A stretch of DNA of 64,000 bases from Streptomyces sp. NRRL S-118. GTDB taxonomy: Bacteria > Actinomycetota > Actinomycetes > Streptomycetales > Streptomycetaceae. The stretch lies in the NCBI RefSeq assembly GCF_000716335.1, contig NZ_KL591006.1, forward strand, positions 151,330 through 215,329, given 5' to 3'. The notes beneath the pieces were generated by a model that was given only the letters and a program-made list of their open reading frames with translations, had not been told where the DNA came from and ran no database searches. Of the stretch, positions 24,876-35,243 are shown one piece after another (positions within the stretch are counted from its first letter, which is position 1; every line of letters begins with the position of its first letter). The translations under genes and the position numbers were made by a program.

Positions 24876-25190
24876 ATGGCGAAGTGGACCCCCAAGCACG
24901 AGGCACCCGAGCCCCTGGAGGGGCCCGTCGTCGCCACGATCACCGGCGGCACGATCATCTGGTTCGTGCTCTTCCTCGTGCAGGTCCCCTTCTACGGCTG
25001 GTTCGCCGACCGCGACCTCACCTGGTGGGTGTGGACCTGCCTCGCCGGCGGCGGCCTCGGGCTGATCGGCATCTGGTACGTCCGCAAGCGCGAGGCCGCG
25101 ATCGAGCGCGCCCGTGCCGGGGCCGCGGCCGGCCCGGACGAGCAGCCGGACAAGCAGCCGGACGAGCACCCGGACACCGCGCACCACTGA
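24876..25190 (+). CDS. DUF2530 membrane protein
   Basis: This encodes 104 residues from ATG 24876, which is preceded by TAGACT with a 6-nt gap (leaderless pattern). Two membrane segments (ITGGTIIWFVLFLVQVPFYG and WWVWTCLAGGGLGLIGIWYV) and a charged DEQPDKQPDEHPD tail fit DUF2530, an actinobacterial family of unknown role. Confidence 0.85.
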   Translation: MAKWTPKHEAPEPLEGPVVATITGGTIIWFVLFLVQVPFYGWFADRDLTWWVWTCLAGGGLGLIGIWYVRKREAAIERARAGAAAGPDEQPDKQPDEHPDTAHH

Positions 25191-25327
25191 CCGGGGGGCC
25201 GGCGGGACCGCGCCCGGCATGATCGACGGGACACCCCCGGGGGCGCCCGTACGACGCAGGGACGGTCCACGTCCTCCTCTGGTCGGATCTTCCCGCCGCT
25301 CACCGGGTGCGCCCGCGCTCCGGGTCG

Positions 25328-25340
25328 TACCGTCGGAGAC
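25328..25340 (+). promoter_or_regulatory. leaderless promoter -10 for the P-type ATPase
   Basis: TACCGT (25328-25333) sits 7 nt before ATG 25341. A GGAG also falls in the gap, so a leadered message is not excluded. Confidence 0.4.
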
Positions 25341-27833
<2,493 letters not shown>

Positions 27834-27995
27834 GCCCGGCGCGGAACAGAGCCCGGCGACCGCCAGGAGAACGCGTCGACGCGTCCGTTCACTCCATCGG
27901 GCGGTGTGCGTCCTGCCGTCGCATGAGGGGCGGTCGTGCGGCCCAGGTAACCGGTCATGAGCTCCGCACCCCGCTCCCTCCCCGGGTCCGACGGT

Positions 27996-28601
27996 TCACC
28001 ACACACCGGGGACGAGACGTGCGGTGCGGGCGGCGTACTCCGCGTAGCGGGGGCCCAGCGCCGAGATGAGGACGACGTCCTCGGCACGGATGCGGTGGAG
28101 CATCCCGGCCAGGGTGCAGCCGAAGAACACGAGGTGGGCCCGGGGATGGTCCAGGGCGAACCCTGCACAGGCGACCATGAGCAGTCCTCCGGCGTAGGAG
28201 GGGTGCCGCAGGTGGCGGTAGGGGCCGGTGCGGATCACCGGCTGGCCGGGGCGGACGTCGACGGTGCCGCGGAAGTACTCGCCCAGGGTGGCCACCGCCC
28301 AGTGGCGCAGCGCCATCCCGGCCCAGACACCGGGCAGGGCGATCAGCGTGCTGGTCGCCCGGTCCCCGGTCATCCGTGCGGAGGGGGCGCGGCGCAGCAG
28401 GACCGCCGCGCCGGCCTCACCGAGGGCGATGGCACCGAACAGGACGTACGTGCTGCGCCGGTCCGCGGCGAGCGGCTGGGGCGGGCGGCGGCGGTCCGTG
28501 CGCCGCCGGCGCAGCGCCCACCTGGCTTCGAGTCCGTACTCCAGCGCCGCCGTGGCGCCCGCCAGGGTCCAGACGAGGGCGGCTTTCGACACTCCGGACA
28601 C
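27996..28601 (-). CDS. isoprenylcysteine carboxyl methyltransferase-family protein
   Basis: This encodes about 201 residues from GTG 28601; GTG 28592 is also possible. Four to five hydrophobic segments are followed by the family signature GPYRHLRHPSYAG and the downstream R-I-R-A-E-D. The fold binds S-adenosylmethionine at the membrane face (ICMT/PEMT superfamily). In bacteria substrates are varied (isoprenoids, phospholipids, aromatic carboxylates). It is divergent from the GNAT gene with 37 bp between starts. Any link to the peptide methyltransferase locus 1.2 kb away is speculative. Confidence 0.75.
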   Translation of the reverse strand: MSGVSKAALVWTLAGATAALEYGLEARWALRRRRTDRRRPPQPLAADRRSTYVLFGAIALGEAGAAVLLRRAPSARMTGDRATSTLIALPGVWAGMALRHWAVATLGEYFRGTVDVRPGQPVIRTGPYRHLRHPSYAGGLLMVACAGFALDHPRAHLVFFGCTLAGMLHRIRAEDVVLISALGPRYAEYAARTARLVPGVW

Positions 28602-28638
28602 CGGCTCCGGTGAGGATTTCCGAAGGGTGAGGCGAGAG

Positions 28639-29193
28639 ATGAGCGAGGTACCGGGCATGGGGAGTGGTGTTCCCTTCCGTCCTTTCCAGGACAGCGAACT
28701 CGCGATGCTGGACCGGGCGCTGAACGACCCCGAGGTGATGGGCCAGTACGCGTGGACCGGGTGGTCCGGCCACACATCGACGCTCCGCCAGCAGTGGGAG
28801 GCGAACCGGCTGCTGTCACCGGAGATCAGCATGCTGGCCGTGGTACGGGAGGACACGGCCGTGGGCGCGGTGACCTGGCGCCCGGTGGCCTACAACGGGG
28901 TGTCGCAGTGCTGGAACGTCGGGGCCTACCTCCTGCCGGAGGCACGTGGGCGCGGCGTGATGTCGAAGGCGGGCCGCGCACTCGTGGACTACCTCTTCGC
29001 GCACACCCAGGCCCACCGCATCGAGGCGCATGTGGAGGCCGGCAACAAGGCCGCGCGCCTCTGCGCCGAGCAGGCGGGGATGGTCTATGAGGGCACGGCC
29101 CGCGGTGCGGTCTGGCGCGGGGGCGGCTGGCGCGACATCGAGGTGCTGGCCGTGGTGCGCGGCGATGCCGCGCCGGCACTGGTGGCTGACTGA
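28639..29193 (+). CDS. GNAT-family N-acetyltransferase
   Basis: This encodes 184 residues from ATG 28639. The layout is RimJ/RimL-like: FRPFQDSELAMLDRALNDPEVMG at the start, AVGAVTWRPVAYN, GAYLLPEARGRGVMSKAGRALVDYLF containing the acetyl-CoA loop (ARGRGVMSKA) and HRIEAHVEAGNKAARLCAEQAGM near the end. Such enzymes acetylate amines of proteins, antibiotics or small metabolites. It ends 64 bp before the convergent end of the borosin-type methyltransferase gene. Confidence 0.85.
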   Translation: MSEVPGMGSGVPFRPFQDSELAMLDRALNDPEVMGQYAWTGWSGHTSTLRQQWEANRLLSPEISMLAVVREDTAVGAVTWRPVAYNGVSQCWNVGAYLLPEARGRGVMSKAGRALVDYLFAHTQAHRIEAHVEAGNKAARLCAEQAGMVYEGTARGAVWRGGGWRDIEVLAVVRGDAAPALVAD

Positions 29194-29257
29194 GAGCGTC
29201 GCCGGCGCCCGGCACACGCCGGGCGCCCGGCGACGCCCGGCACGTGTCCCTCGCCCG

Positions 29258-30046
29258 TCAACGGCGGGCGGCGAGGCGGGCCAGCAGCTCCCGGTCGACG
29301 GGCCGCGGCGGCAGGGGCGGCACCACCAGCGTGGAGGCCGCCGACAGTGGGGTGTCGGGGAGCTCGGCCAGGGGAACGGTCGTCGTGCGCGGCTCCGCCG
29401 TCACGTACGGCGAAGCCTCGTAGACCGTGACCGGGTGACCGGAACCGTAGGAGGCGACCAGGGCGTCGGTCAGAGTCGTGACGCCGGGACGCGCGTCGTA
29501 CCCGGGATCGCGGTCGATCATGCCGATCACACCTACCTGCCACAGGATCAGGAGGCCGGTGGGATCGAAGACGCGGTGGCGGATCAGGAAATCGGTCGCC
29601 TCGAAGCTCTGGCACCCCCGCTCTCCCGGGTCCAGGCCCAGGTCGGCGAAGAGCCAGTCCTCCGCCGAGCACGCCGGCAGCATCCGCGCCGCGATGCCCT
29701 CCTCGCGCGCCCTCCGGATCGCTTCGTGCCCGGTGTAGGCGAACACCCCGGGGTGCCCGTACAGGGCCACGCAGACGAACTGGTCGCGGTGCAGCTCGGA
29801 CATGATGTGTTCGACCATGTCCTCGTACGAGGCGGAACGCGGCTTGCCGACGGCGTAGTGGACGTCGAGCGTCTCGACCGAGGCGTTCAGCTTCTCGATA
29901 TGACGGGTGACCAGAGGGTCCCCGATCAGGCACAGCACCTTGTCGGCCTGTTCCAGACAGGCCCGTGCTTCGACGGTGAGGTCGCCGATGGCCCGGAAGC
30001 CGGTCCCCACGACGACGAGTTGCGCATTGCCCGTGGTTTCCTGCAT
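29258..30046 (-). CDS. borosin-type peptide backbone N-methyltransferase (split system)
   Basis: This encodes 262 residues from ATG 30046. It is a tetrapyrrole-methylase-fold SAM enzyme: VVVGTGFR (residues 11-18), LCLIGDPLVTRHI, VALYGHPGVFAYTGHEA (93-109, the SAM loop), MLPACSAEDWLFADLGLDP (122-140), LILWQVGVIGM. Residues Y64, R70 and Y74 in HYAVGKPRSASYEDM have the +6/+4 spacing of the catalytic Y66/R72/Y76 of fungal OphMA, and the YGHPGVF and SAEDxxFADL blocks also resemble it. Corrin methylases do not have that Tyr-Arg-Tyr set. OphMA fuses enzyme and substrate; here the chain ends after the methylase domain, as in bacterial split borosins (SonM type). The gene for a matching substrate precedes it by 32 nt on the same strand. 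The predicted reaction is iterative alpha-N-methylation of peptide bonds in the precursor tail. Confidence 0.88.
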   Translation of the reverse strand: MQETTGNAQLVVVGTGFRAIGDLTVEARACLEQADKVLCLIGDPLVTRHIEKLNASVETLDVHYAVGKPRSASYEDMVEHIMSELHRDQFVCVALYGHPGVFAYTGHEAIRRAREEGIAARMLPACSAEDWLFADLGLDPGERGCQSFEATDFLIRHRVFDPTGLLILWQVGVIGMIDRDPGYDARPGVTTLTDALVASYGSGHPVTVYEASPYVTAEPRTTTVPLAELPDTPLSAASTLVVPPLPPRPVDRELLARLAARR

Positions 30047-30078
30047 CGGACCACCGACTCCCTCGTGCGTTTGCTGGA

Positions 30079-30330
30079 TCACGCGCCGGACGGAACCTCG
30101 TCGGGGTCGAAGATGATGACGACGAGCACCGCGTGGCACTCTTCCTTGACCCCGCTGTGCTCCGCCAGCACGGCGCGCATGCGGTCCACGTCGCCGGAGA
30201 CGACCGCCTCGCGTTCCGAGGCGGTCAGGGCGCTGTCGGCGACGTACGCCTCCGCCGAGCGGCGGTAGGCGTGCTGCCGGCGTGGCTGGGTGACCAGTTC
30301 TTCCATGAAGTCGACTACTGCGGCAGGCAT
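30079..30330 (-). CDS. borosin precursor peptide: binding domain plus hydrophobic core
   Basis: This encodes 83 residues from ATG 30330, with AAGGAG six bases upstream. Residues 5-57 are a small helical domain (VVDFMEELVTQ, then YRRSAEAYVADSALTASE, then REAVVSGDVDRMRAVL) with the pattern F-x2-L ... Y-x-x-x-x-x-A ... LT-x2-E-x2-A-x2-SGD, the LigA-like borosin-binding domain seen in SonA-type precursors. Residues 58-64 are a short polar hinge. Residues 65-83 are a tail with the beta-branched run AVLVVIIF followed by DPDEVPSGA; this is the likely N-methylated core. The stop is 32 nt from the methyltransferase start, so the two form an operon with the substrate first. A LigA-type dioxygenase subunit is the alternative annotation but no partner subunit is present. 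Confidence 0.85.
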   Translation of the reverse strand: MPAAVVDFMEELVTQPRRQHAYRRSAEAYVADSALTASEREAVVSGDVDRMRAVLAEHSGVKEECHAVLVVIIFDPDEVPSGA

Positions 30331-30533
30331 GTTCGCTCCTTCTCGTGGGGGATGGAACGCTTACCAGAGCACCACAGATCAGGAGCGAAGTGGGCCATTA
30401 AGGATGTAAACCGCATCTACGAGTGAAGTTCGTCCCGGAGCCACGGCCAGCACATGACGGCCCGTCGCGCAGGGGCTCGCGCGGCCCGGTGCCGCGCCCG
30501 CGCCCGCGGCTCCGGACCGACCGACCGGGCCCT
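30331..30533 (-). promoter_or_regulatory. 203-bp leader/promoter region of the borosin operon
   Basis: It lies between the sacsin-like gene stop (30534) and the precursor start. The part from 30360 to 30430 is distinctly richer in A/T than the surroundings and includes TTTACA on the minus strand (30396-30401), a possible -35. No confident -10 or palindrome is seen. Confidence 0.35.
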
Positions 30534-33500
30534 TCAGTCGAACCAGCGGTCCCGGGCCAGCTCCTCCGTACGCGACGGGTCCTCCAGCAGCGCCGCCACC
30601 TCGAAGCGGCGCGGCCACTGGCCCGCCGCCCACGCCAGACCCGCCGCCACGCCCTCCAGCGTCGCCGCGTGCAGCGTGCCGTCCGGGGTGCGCCGCCAGT
30701 CCAGCTCGACGCCCCCGGCCCGCAGCTCCTCGTGCTCCACGTACGTGGCGGGCGTCGCGGGACCGAGCAGGGCGTGCACGGACTCCGGTACGTCGTGCTC
30801 CTCCCCGTCCGTGGTGACCTCGGCGTCGACCTCCTCGCTCAGCCGCGGCACCTGGAACAGCTCCGCCAGGTCCGCCGCCCGCGCCGGCGCCACCGGCAGC
30901 AGCGGACGGCCCGCGGTGAGCGGCAGCAGGTCAGGCGCGTCGGCGACCAGCGCGTCCGCCGCGTCCACCACCCGCACCTCGCCGTCGACGACCGCGCGCA
31001 ACTCGTCCGGCAGCGTCACCTGCTCCGGGTCCAGGTCGGCGAGCGCGGTGTACAGGCCGTGCAACTGCGCGGCCGTCACCTCCCGCTCCGGATCCGCGAG
31101 CCGCGCCAGCAGCTCGGCCGCCCCGCCCGGCTCGTCCAGCAGCGCGGCGACCGACGTCCGCACGCCCAGCGCCCGCAGCACCTGTGCGTCCGCGAACCCC
31201 GTCGTGTCCGCCGGGTCGTACAGGCCCTCCAGCAGCGGATCGGCGCCCGCGGCACGCAGACCGGCCGGGCGGCGGCCGTCCAGCACCGGATGACCGCGCA
31301 GCCACCAGGCCGTGTACGAGCGGACCGTCTCGGTCGTGCCGTCGGGCATCAGGATCCGTACCGGCTGGGTGAGCGCGTCCCGCAGCGGCGGCTGCGCGAG
31401 CAGCGCGAGCGCCCGCGGCCAGGCGTCGTCGTCCACCAGCTCCAGGTCCCGCACCGCGACGATCTCCGTCGCGACCGGCGGCACCGGTGTGTCGGGCAAC
31501 CGGTCCAGGACGTCCTCGCACCACACGTCGACGGCGTCGAGCACGCCCACGTCGTCCGGCTCGGGGAAGTCCCCGTCGCGCGGCTCCAGTTCGTCCGGGT
31601 CGAGGACGACGTCCGTGGCCCGTACGAGAGCGAAGCCGGCGAGCACCCCGCAGGCCGCCAGCGGCTGCTCGCCCCAGCGCTCGGCCGTCTCCGCGTCCAC
31701 CAGGGCCAGTTCGCCCTCGCGCATCACTGCGGCGAACGGGCTGCCCGGCAGGACCAGTTCCGCGGCCGGCGCCGGCTCGCCGTCCTCGTCGGGCAGCGCC
31801 AGCGCACCCAGCCACGGCTCGTCACCCGGCTCCAGACCGGCGTCGCGCACCAGCGCCAGCACCGTGTCGGCGAGCTCCTCCGCGTCCGGGGCGTCGTCGT
31901 CCCACACGTCCTCGGCATCCAGCGACGCCGCCACCGCCGCCCGCACCTGCGGGGTCGTCAGGACCGCCCGCGGCGTCGCCGGGAGGGCGCCCAGCTTCTC
32001 CAGCACCGGGTGCGCGGCATCCGGATGCGCCACCTTCAGGCCCAGGCGGGACAGCTCCGCCGGCGTGTCCGGCAACGGCAGCAGCACCTGGCGCGGCCCG
32101 ATCGCGGTCCGGCCGCCGGCCAGCGGCACCGGCAGACCGGTCAGCCGGTCCGGATCCACCCCCGCGAGCGAGTCGTACAGCCGGTACCACCACTCCGGCG
32201 CCCGCTCCGCGCCCGCGAGCCGGTCGATCGCCTCCCCCAGCGACAACCGCGCCACACCCAGCGCGCGCAGCTCGGTGCGGCGCTCCAGACCGGCGGGCAG
32301 CAACGTCGGCAGGACCTCCGCCAGCACGCGCACGGTGTCGGCGCCCGCCCCCTCGACGACCTCCGCCTCGAACGGCCGCAGGGCGTGCGGCTCCTCGTCC
32401 CCGGACGGCTCGGCCGCGGGAGCCAGGAACGCCACCCGCGGCAGCCGCTCCAGGACGGCGCCGCGGATCGCCCCGTCCAGGACACCCTTGCCGAGCGGGC
32501 CCGGCACGAGATCGATCGTGCCGGCCGTCACCGGCCGCCAGTCCGCGAGCAGTTCGGCGTACGCGTCGGCCGCGCGCTCCACCAGGAAGTCGGTCAGCGG
32601 CCCCGGCGCCGGGTGCCTGCGGGTGGTGTCCAGCGGGAACGTCGCGATCAGCAGCGCCGGGATGCCCAGCGGCTCGTCCGTGGGCGTCGGGGCGTGCACG
32701 ACGGGCGCGGTACGCGGCCGGACCGGCGCGCCCTCCCCGTCCACGGGCACCGCCCACGTCACCGACCAGTGCGGCCGCAGCCGCTCCTCGACGGGCCGGT
32801 CCTTCAGCAGACCGGCGTCGATGCCACCACCGCGGCTGACCGTCCGCCAGCGGTGCGTCCCGCTCCCGCTGTCCTCGATGTGCACGTACCCGTCCTGCTC
32901 GCGGCGCACGAGCGTCCGGGTGCCCTTCGGCCCGTCCACGACGATCTCGCTCAGCCCCGGCAGGGTCAGCAGCAGCGCGTCGTCCACGGCGTCGAGCAGC
33001 CGCCCGACCAGGTCCTCGGCGGCGGCATCCCGCAACGGCAGGATGACGACGGTGTCGTACCCCTCCGGAGCGGTGCCCTCCGCGGGCAGCGGGAGCCGCA
33101 GCAGCGGTACGTGGCCCTCACGGCGGCGCAGTTCGTCACCGAGGCCCGGGCTGCCCAGCGAGGCGTCGGCGGCCATCTCCCGCGCCTCGCGCAGCGACCA
33201 GCGGACGCCGCCGTGCCGGCCCACGACCGCCGGCTCGTCGCTCACCGCGAGCACCGCGGCGAAGCCGACGCCGAAGCGGCCGACCGCGCCCTCGTGGCCC
33301 TCCCGCTTGGCCGAGGCGCGCAGCGTGCTCAACGACTCGACGCCCGCGGCGTCCAGGGGCGCGCCGGTGTTGGCGGCGGCGAGCACGGCCCGGCCGTCAC
33401 CCGTCGCCTCCGCCGGGTGCAGCGTCAGCCGCAGGCGTCCCGGGACCCCGGCGCGGGCGGCGGCGTCGGCGGCGTTCTGCGCGAGCTCCACGACCAGCCG

Positions 33501-33656
33501 GTCGCGGTAGCCCCCGAGCGCCAGGTCCTCCTCGGCGTTCGCGTCCTCCCGGAACCGCGCGGGTCCGGCGCCCCACGCGTCGAGCACTCCGCGCCGCAGC
33601 CGTGCGGTCCCGAACGGGTCGGCCGCCCCCTCGGTCGCCGTAGCCCTCACGCTCAC
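30534..33656 (-). CDS. sacsin N-terminal ATPase-like (GHKL) protein
   Basis: This encodes 1040 residues from GTG 33656, with GGAG six bases upstream. The first 150 residues form an HSP90-like ATP site: N-box RLVVELAQNAADAA, G1 AANTGAPLDAAGV, G2 VGRFGVGFAAVLAVS. The remaining 850 residues are Leu/Ala/Asp-rich and contain several acidic segments (DVWDDDAPDAEELAD, DELEPRDGDFPEPDD). The combination matches large actinobacterial proteins with a sacsin-type ATPase module. They are thought to be chaperone-like; clients are unknown. Monocistronic. Confidence 0.85.
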   Translation of the reverse strand: MSVRATATEGAADPFGTARLRRGVLDAWGAGPARFREDANAEEDLALGGYRDRLVVELAQNAADAAARAGVPGRLRLTLHPAEATGDGRAVLAAANTGAPLDAAGVESLSTLRASAKREGHEGAVGRFGVGFAAVLAVSDEPAVVGRHGGVRWSLREAREMAADASLGSPGLGDELRRREGHVPLLRLPLPAEGTAPEGYDTVVILPLRDAAAEDLVGRLLDAVDDALLLTLPGLSEIVVDGPKGTRTLVRREQDGYVHIEDSGSGTHRWRTVSRGGGIDAGLLKDRPVEERLRPHWSVTWAVPVDGEGAPVRPRTAPVVHAPTPTDEPLGIPALLIATFPLDTTRRHPAPGPLTDFLVERAADAYAELLADWRPVTAGTIDLVPGPLGKGVLDGAIRGAVLERLPRVAFLAPAAEPSGDEEPHALRPFEAEVVEGAGADTVRVLAEVLPTLLPAGLERRTELRALGVARLSLGEAIDRLAGAERAPEWWYRLYDSLAGVDPDRLTGLPVPLAGGRTAIGPRQVLLPLPDTPAELSRLGLKVAHPDAAHPVLEKLGALPATPRAVLTTPQVRAAVAASLDAEDVWDDDAPDAEELADTVLALVRDAGLEPGDEPWLGALALPDEDGEPAPAAELVLPGSPFAAVMREGELALVDAETAERWGEQPLAACGVLAGFALVRATDVVLDPDELEPRDGDFPEPDDVGVLDAVDVWCEDVLDRLPDTPVPPVATEIVAVRDLELVDDDAWPRALALLAQPPLRDALTQPVRILMPDGTTETVRSYTAWWLRGHPVLDGRRPAGLRAAGADPLLEGLYDPADTTGFADAQVLRALGVRTSVAALLDEPGGAAELLARLADPEREVTAAQLHGLYTALADLDPEQVTLPDELRAVVDGEVRVVDAADALVADAPDLLPLTAGRPLLPVAPARAADLAELFQVPRLSEEVDAEVTTDGEEHDVPESVHALLGPATPATYVEHEELRAGGVELDWRRTPDGTLHAATLEGVAAGLAWAAGQWPRRFEVAALLEDPSRTEELARDRWFD

Positions 33657-33806
33657 GTCGTGCTCCGCTCTCTCGGCTCTGCCTGTACGACGCCCGAAGG
33701 TACCGCGTGCCGCACCGGAGCCTTTTCCCCCACCCCGCGCTCCCCGCCACCATGCCTCCGCCCGTCCCCGCAGCCGTCACCCGGGGCCCGGCGCACGGCG
33801 GCCGAA

Positions 33807-34183
33807 GGGCCGAAGCCCCGACCCGCGTACCGCCGCGAAGCGGCAAGGATCACACCCCGGGGCGCGCAGCGCCCCGGGCCCGGGGCCCACAGCTCGCGGG
33901 GGCGAAGCCCTCGCGCAGCCCGCATACCGCCGCGAAGCGGCAGGGAATCACGCCTCCGGGCGCGGAGCGCCTCGGGTCCGGGTGTCCGGGGTCCGGGGTC
34001 CGGTGTCCGGCATCCGGTGTCCGGCATCCGGGGCGAAGCCCCGGCGGCCCCAGGGCTTGCTGCGAAGCGGCAGAAAACACACTCGCGCACGCCACGCCCC
34101 GGCGCACCAACACCTTCGAGCGAGCAGCCGGCCCCGGCCTCGGGGCGAAGCCCCGCGCAGCCCGCCTACTGCCGCGAAGCGGC
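33807..34183. repeat. array of GCGAAGC-loop palindromes (two hairpin types, about 120-bp period)
   Basis: Type A is GCCGCGAAGCGGC at 33832-33844, 33929-33941 and 34171-34183, with a variant at 34049-34061. Type B is GGGGCGAAGCCCC at 34030-34042 and 34142-34154, with variants near 33807 and 33899. Types alternate and share flanks such as CGCAGCCCGC before and AGGRATC after type A, so the unit of about 97-122 bp seems to have been duplicated. Both palindromes fold on the heptamer GCGAAGC, known to form an unusually stable DNA mini-hairpin. Confidence 0.8.
33974..34030. repeat. short tandem block of GTCCGG/CATCCGG units
   Basis: About nine imperfect 6-8-base units built on GTCCGG, with CATCCGG variants, run without interruption inside the hairpin array. 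Such short tandem repeats vary in length by slippage. Confidence 0.7.
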
Positions 34184-34319
34184 AGGAATCGCGCATCCCG
34201 GCGCGCGGCGCGGCGCGCGCGGGCGGCTTACGCCCGGGACGCGCCGCCCGCGAGACGCCCTGGGGCGGCTCCCGCCGGCGCGGTGCCGCCCCGGAGGGAA
34301 CCCCCGCGCGGGGGGAGCG

Positions 34320-35243
34320 TCAGCTGTGGCCCAGGTCCTCGGAGGCCGCGTCCGGGGAGGTCGGAGGAACCGAGCCCTGGTCGCGGGCGGGACGCAGCGG
34401 GAACTCGTCGGCGCCCATCGAGTCGAGGACCGGCGGCGCCGGACGCGGCGGCTTCGGCATGACCGCGGCCTCCGAGTGACCGCCGCAGCCGTACGCCAGC
34501 GACACCACCCGGCCGTCCGCCGGGGAGAACTCGTTCGCGCACACCCCGAAGGCCTGCCGCAGCGAACCCGCCAGCGGCACGAGGAACGCGCAGCTCACAC
34601 ACGACGCGGGCGCCGCCTGCGCCATCGGGGTCTTGGCCCCGAAGGACTCCTCCCAGCGGTCCGCCGCGACGTGGAGCCCGTACCGGGACAGCACCCGCGC
34701 CCGGCGCATGCCGAGCTCCTCGGCGACCGCCGCGATGGCGCCGCGCGAAGGCGTGCGGGAGACGAGGTCGGCGTCCTCGGCGTCCAGGTGGTCCGCCATG
34801 TCCTCGGAGACCGCGGAGTTCGGCGGCGGCTCGTCCTCGCCGGAGTACCCCGGTTCCAGCCGCAGGTCGTCCTGCTCGGTCGGCAGCAGGTCGCCGGGCC
34901 CGAGGTCCCCGGGCCGCAGCCGCTCGCTCCACGGCACCCACTCGGGTGCCAGGAGCGCGTCGGGGCCCGGCAGCAGCACGGCCTCGTCGAGCGTGACGTT
35001 CTTGGCGCGGGACGCGCGGGCCACGGTGACCGCCCACCGCCAGCCCCGGTACCCGAACTCCCGGCATTCGAAGAAGTGCGTGACGACCCGGTCGCCCTCG
35101 GCGACCAGCCCCACGTGCTCTCCGACGACACCGGGCGCCGCGGCCTCCGCGGCCGCCTCCCGGGCGAGGTCTACCGCCTCGGCGCACAGACGGTCGGGGG
35201 CGGGGGTACGCGCAGTACGGCTTCGCGTCGTCGCAGCACTCAC
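34320..35243 (-). CDS. DUF3027 family protein
   Basis: This encodes 307 residues from GTG 35243. Features are REFGYRGWRWAVTVARA (residues about 60-76), VLLPGPDALLAPEWVPWSERLRPGDLGPGDLLPT, LSRYGLHVAADRWEESFGA, and a Cys set (CVSC, C in FGVCANEFSPADGRVV, YGCGGHSE) that could bind zinc. DUF3027 is an actinobacterial core family of unknown function. I recall the gene next to mqnB/mqnD, DUF2771 and MFS genes in S. coelicolor, as here. Confidence 0.88.
   Translation of the reverse strand: MSAATTRSRTARTPAPDRLCAEAVDLAREAAAEAAAPGVVGEHVGLVAEGDRVVTHFFECREFGYRGWRWAVTVARASRAKNVTLDEAVLLPGPDALLAPEWVPWSERLRPGDLGPGDLLPTEQDDLRLEPGYSGEDEPPPNSAVSEDMADHLDAEDADLVSRTPSRGAIAAVAEELGMRRARVLSRYGLHVAADRWEESFGAKTPMAQAAPASCVSCAFLVPLAGSLRQAFGVCANEFSPADGRVVSLAYGCGGHSEAAVMPKPPRPAPPVLDSMGADEFPLRPARDQGSVPPTSPDAASEDLGHS

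Larger units (their letters stand above)
33657..34319. other. 663-bp repeat-rich intergenic region
   Basis: There is no credible gene: frames here are low-complexity translations of the repeats. The region separates the starts of the sacsin-like gene from the stop of the DUF3027 gene and holds the GCGAAGC hairpin array and a GTCCGG-type tandem block. Confidence 0.75.

Noticed and set aside
29258..30046. Assignment as a precorrin or uroporphyrinogen methyltransferase
   Set aside because: No other cobalamin or haem genes are nearby, the Tyr-Arg-Tyr set and SAEDWLFADL block match borosin enzymes, and a precursor-like gene precedes it.
30079..30330. Assignment as a LigA-type extradiol dioxygenase small subunit
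   Set aside because: No LigB-type large subunit is present, and the hydrophobic tail after the helical domain is not part of LigA.
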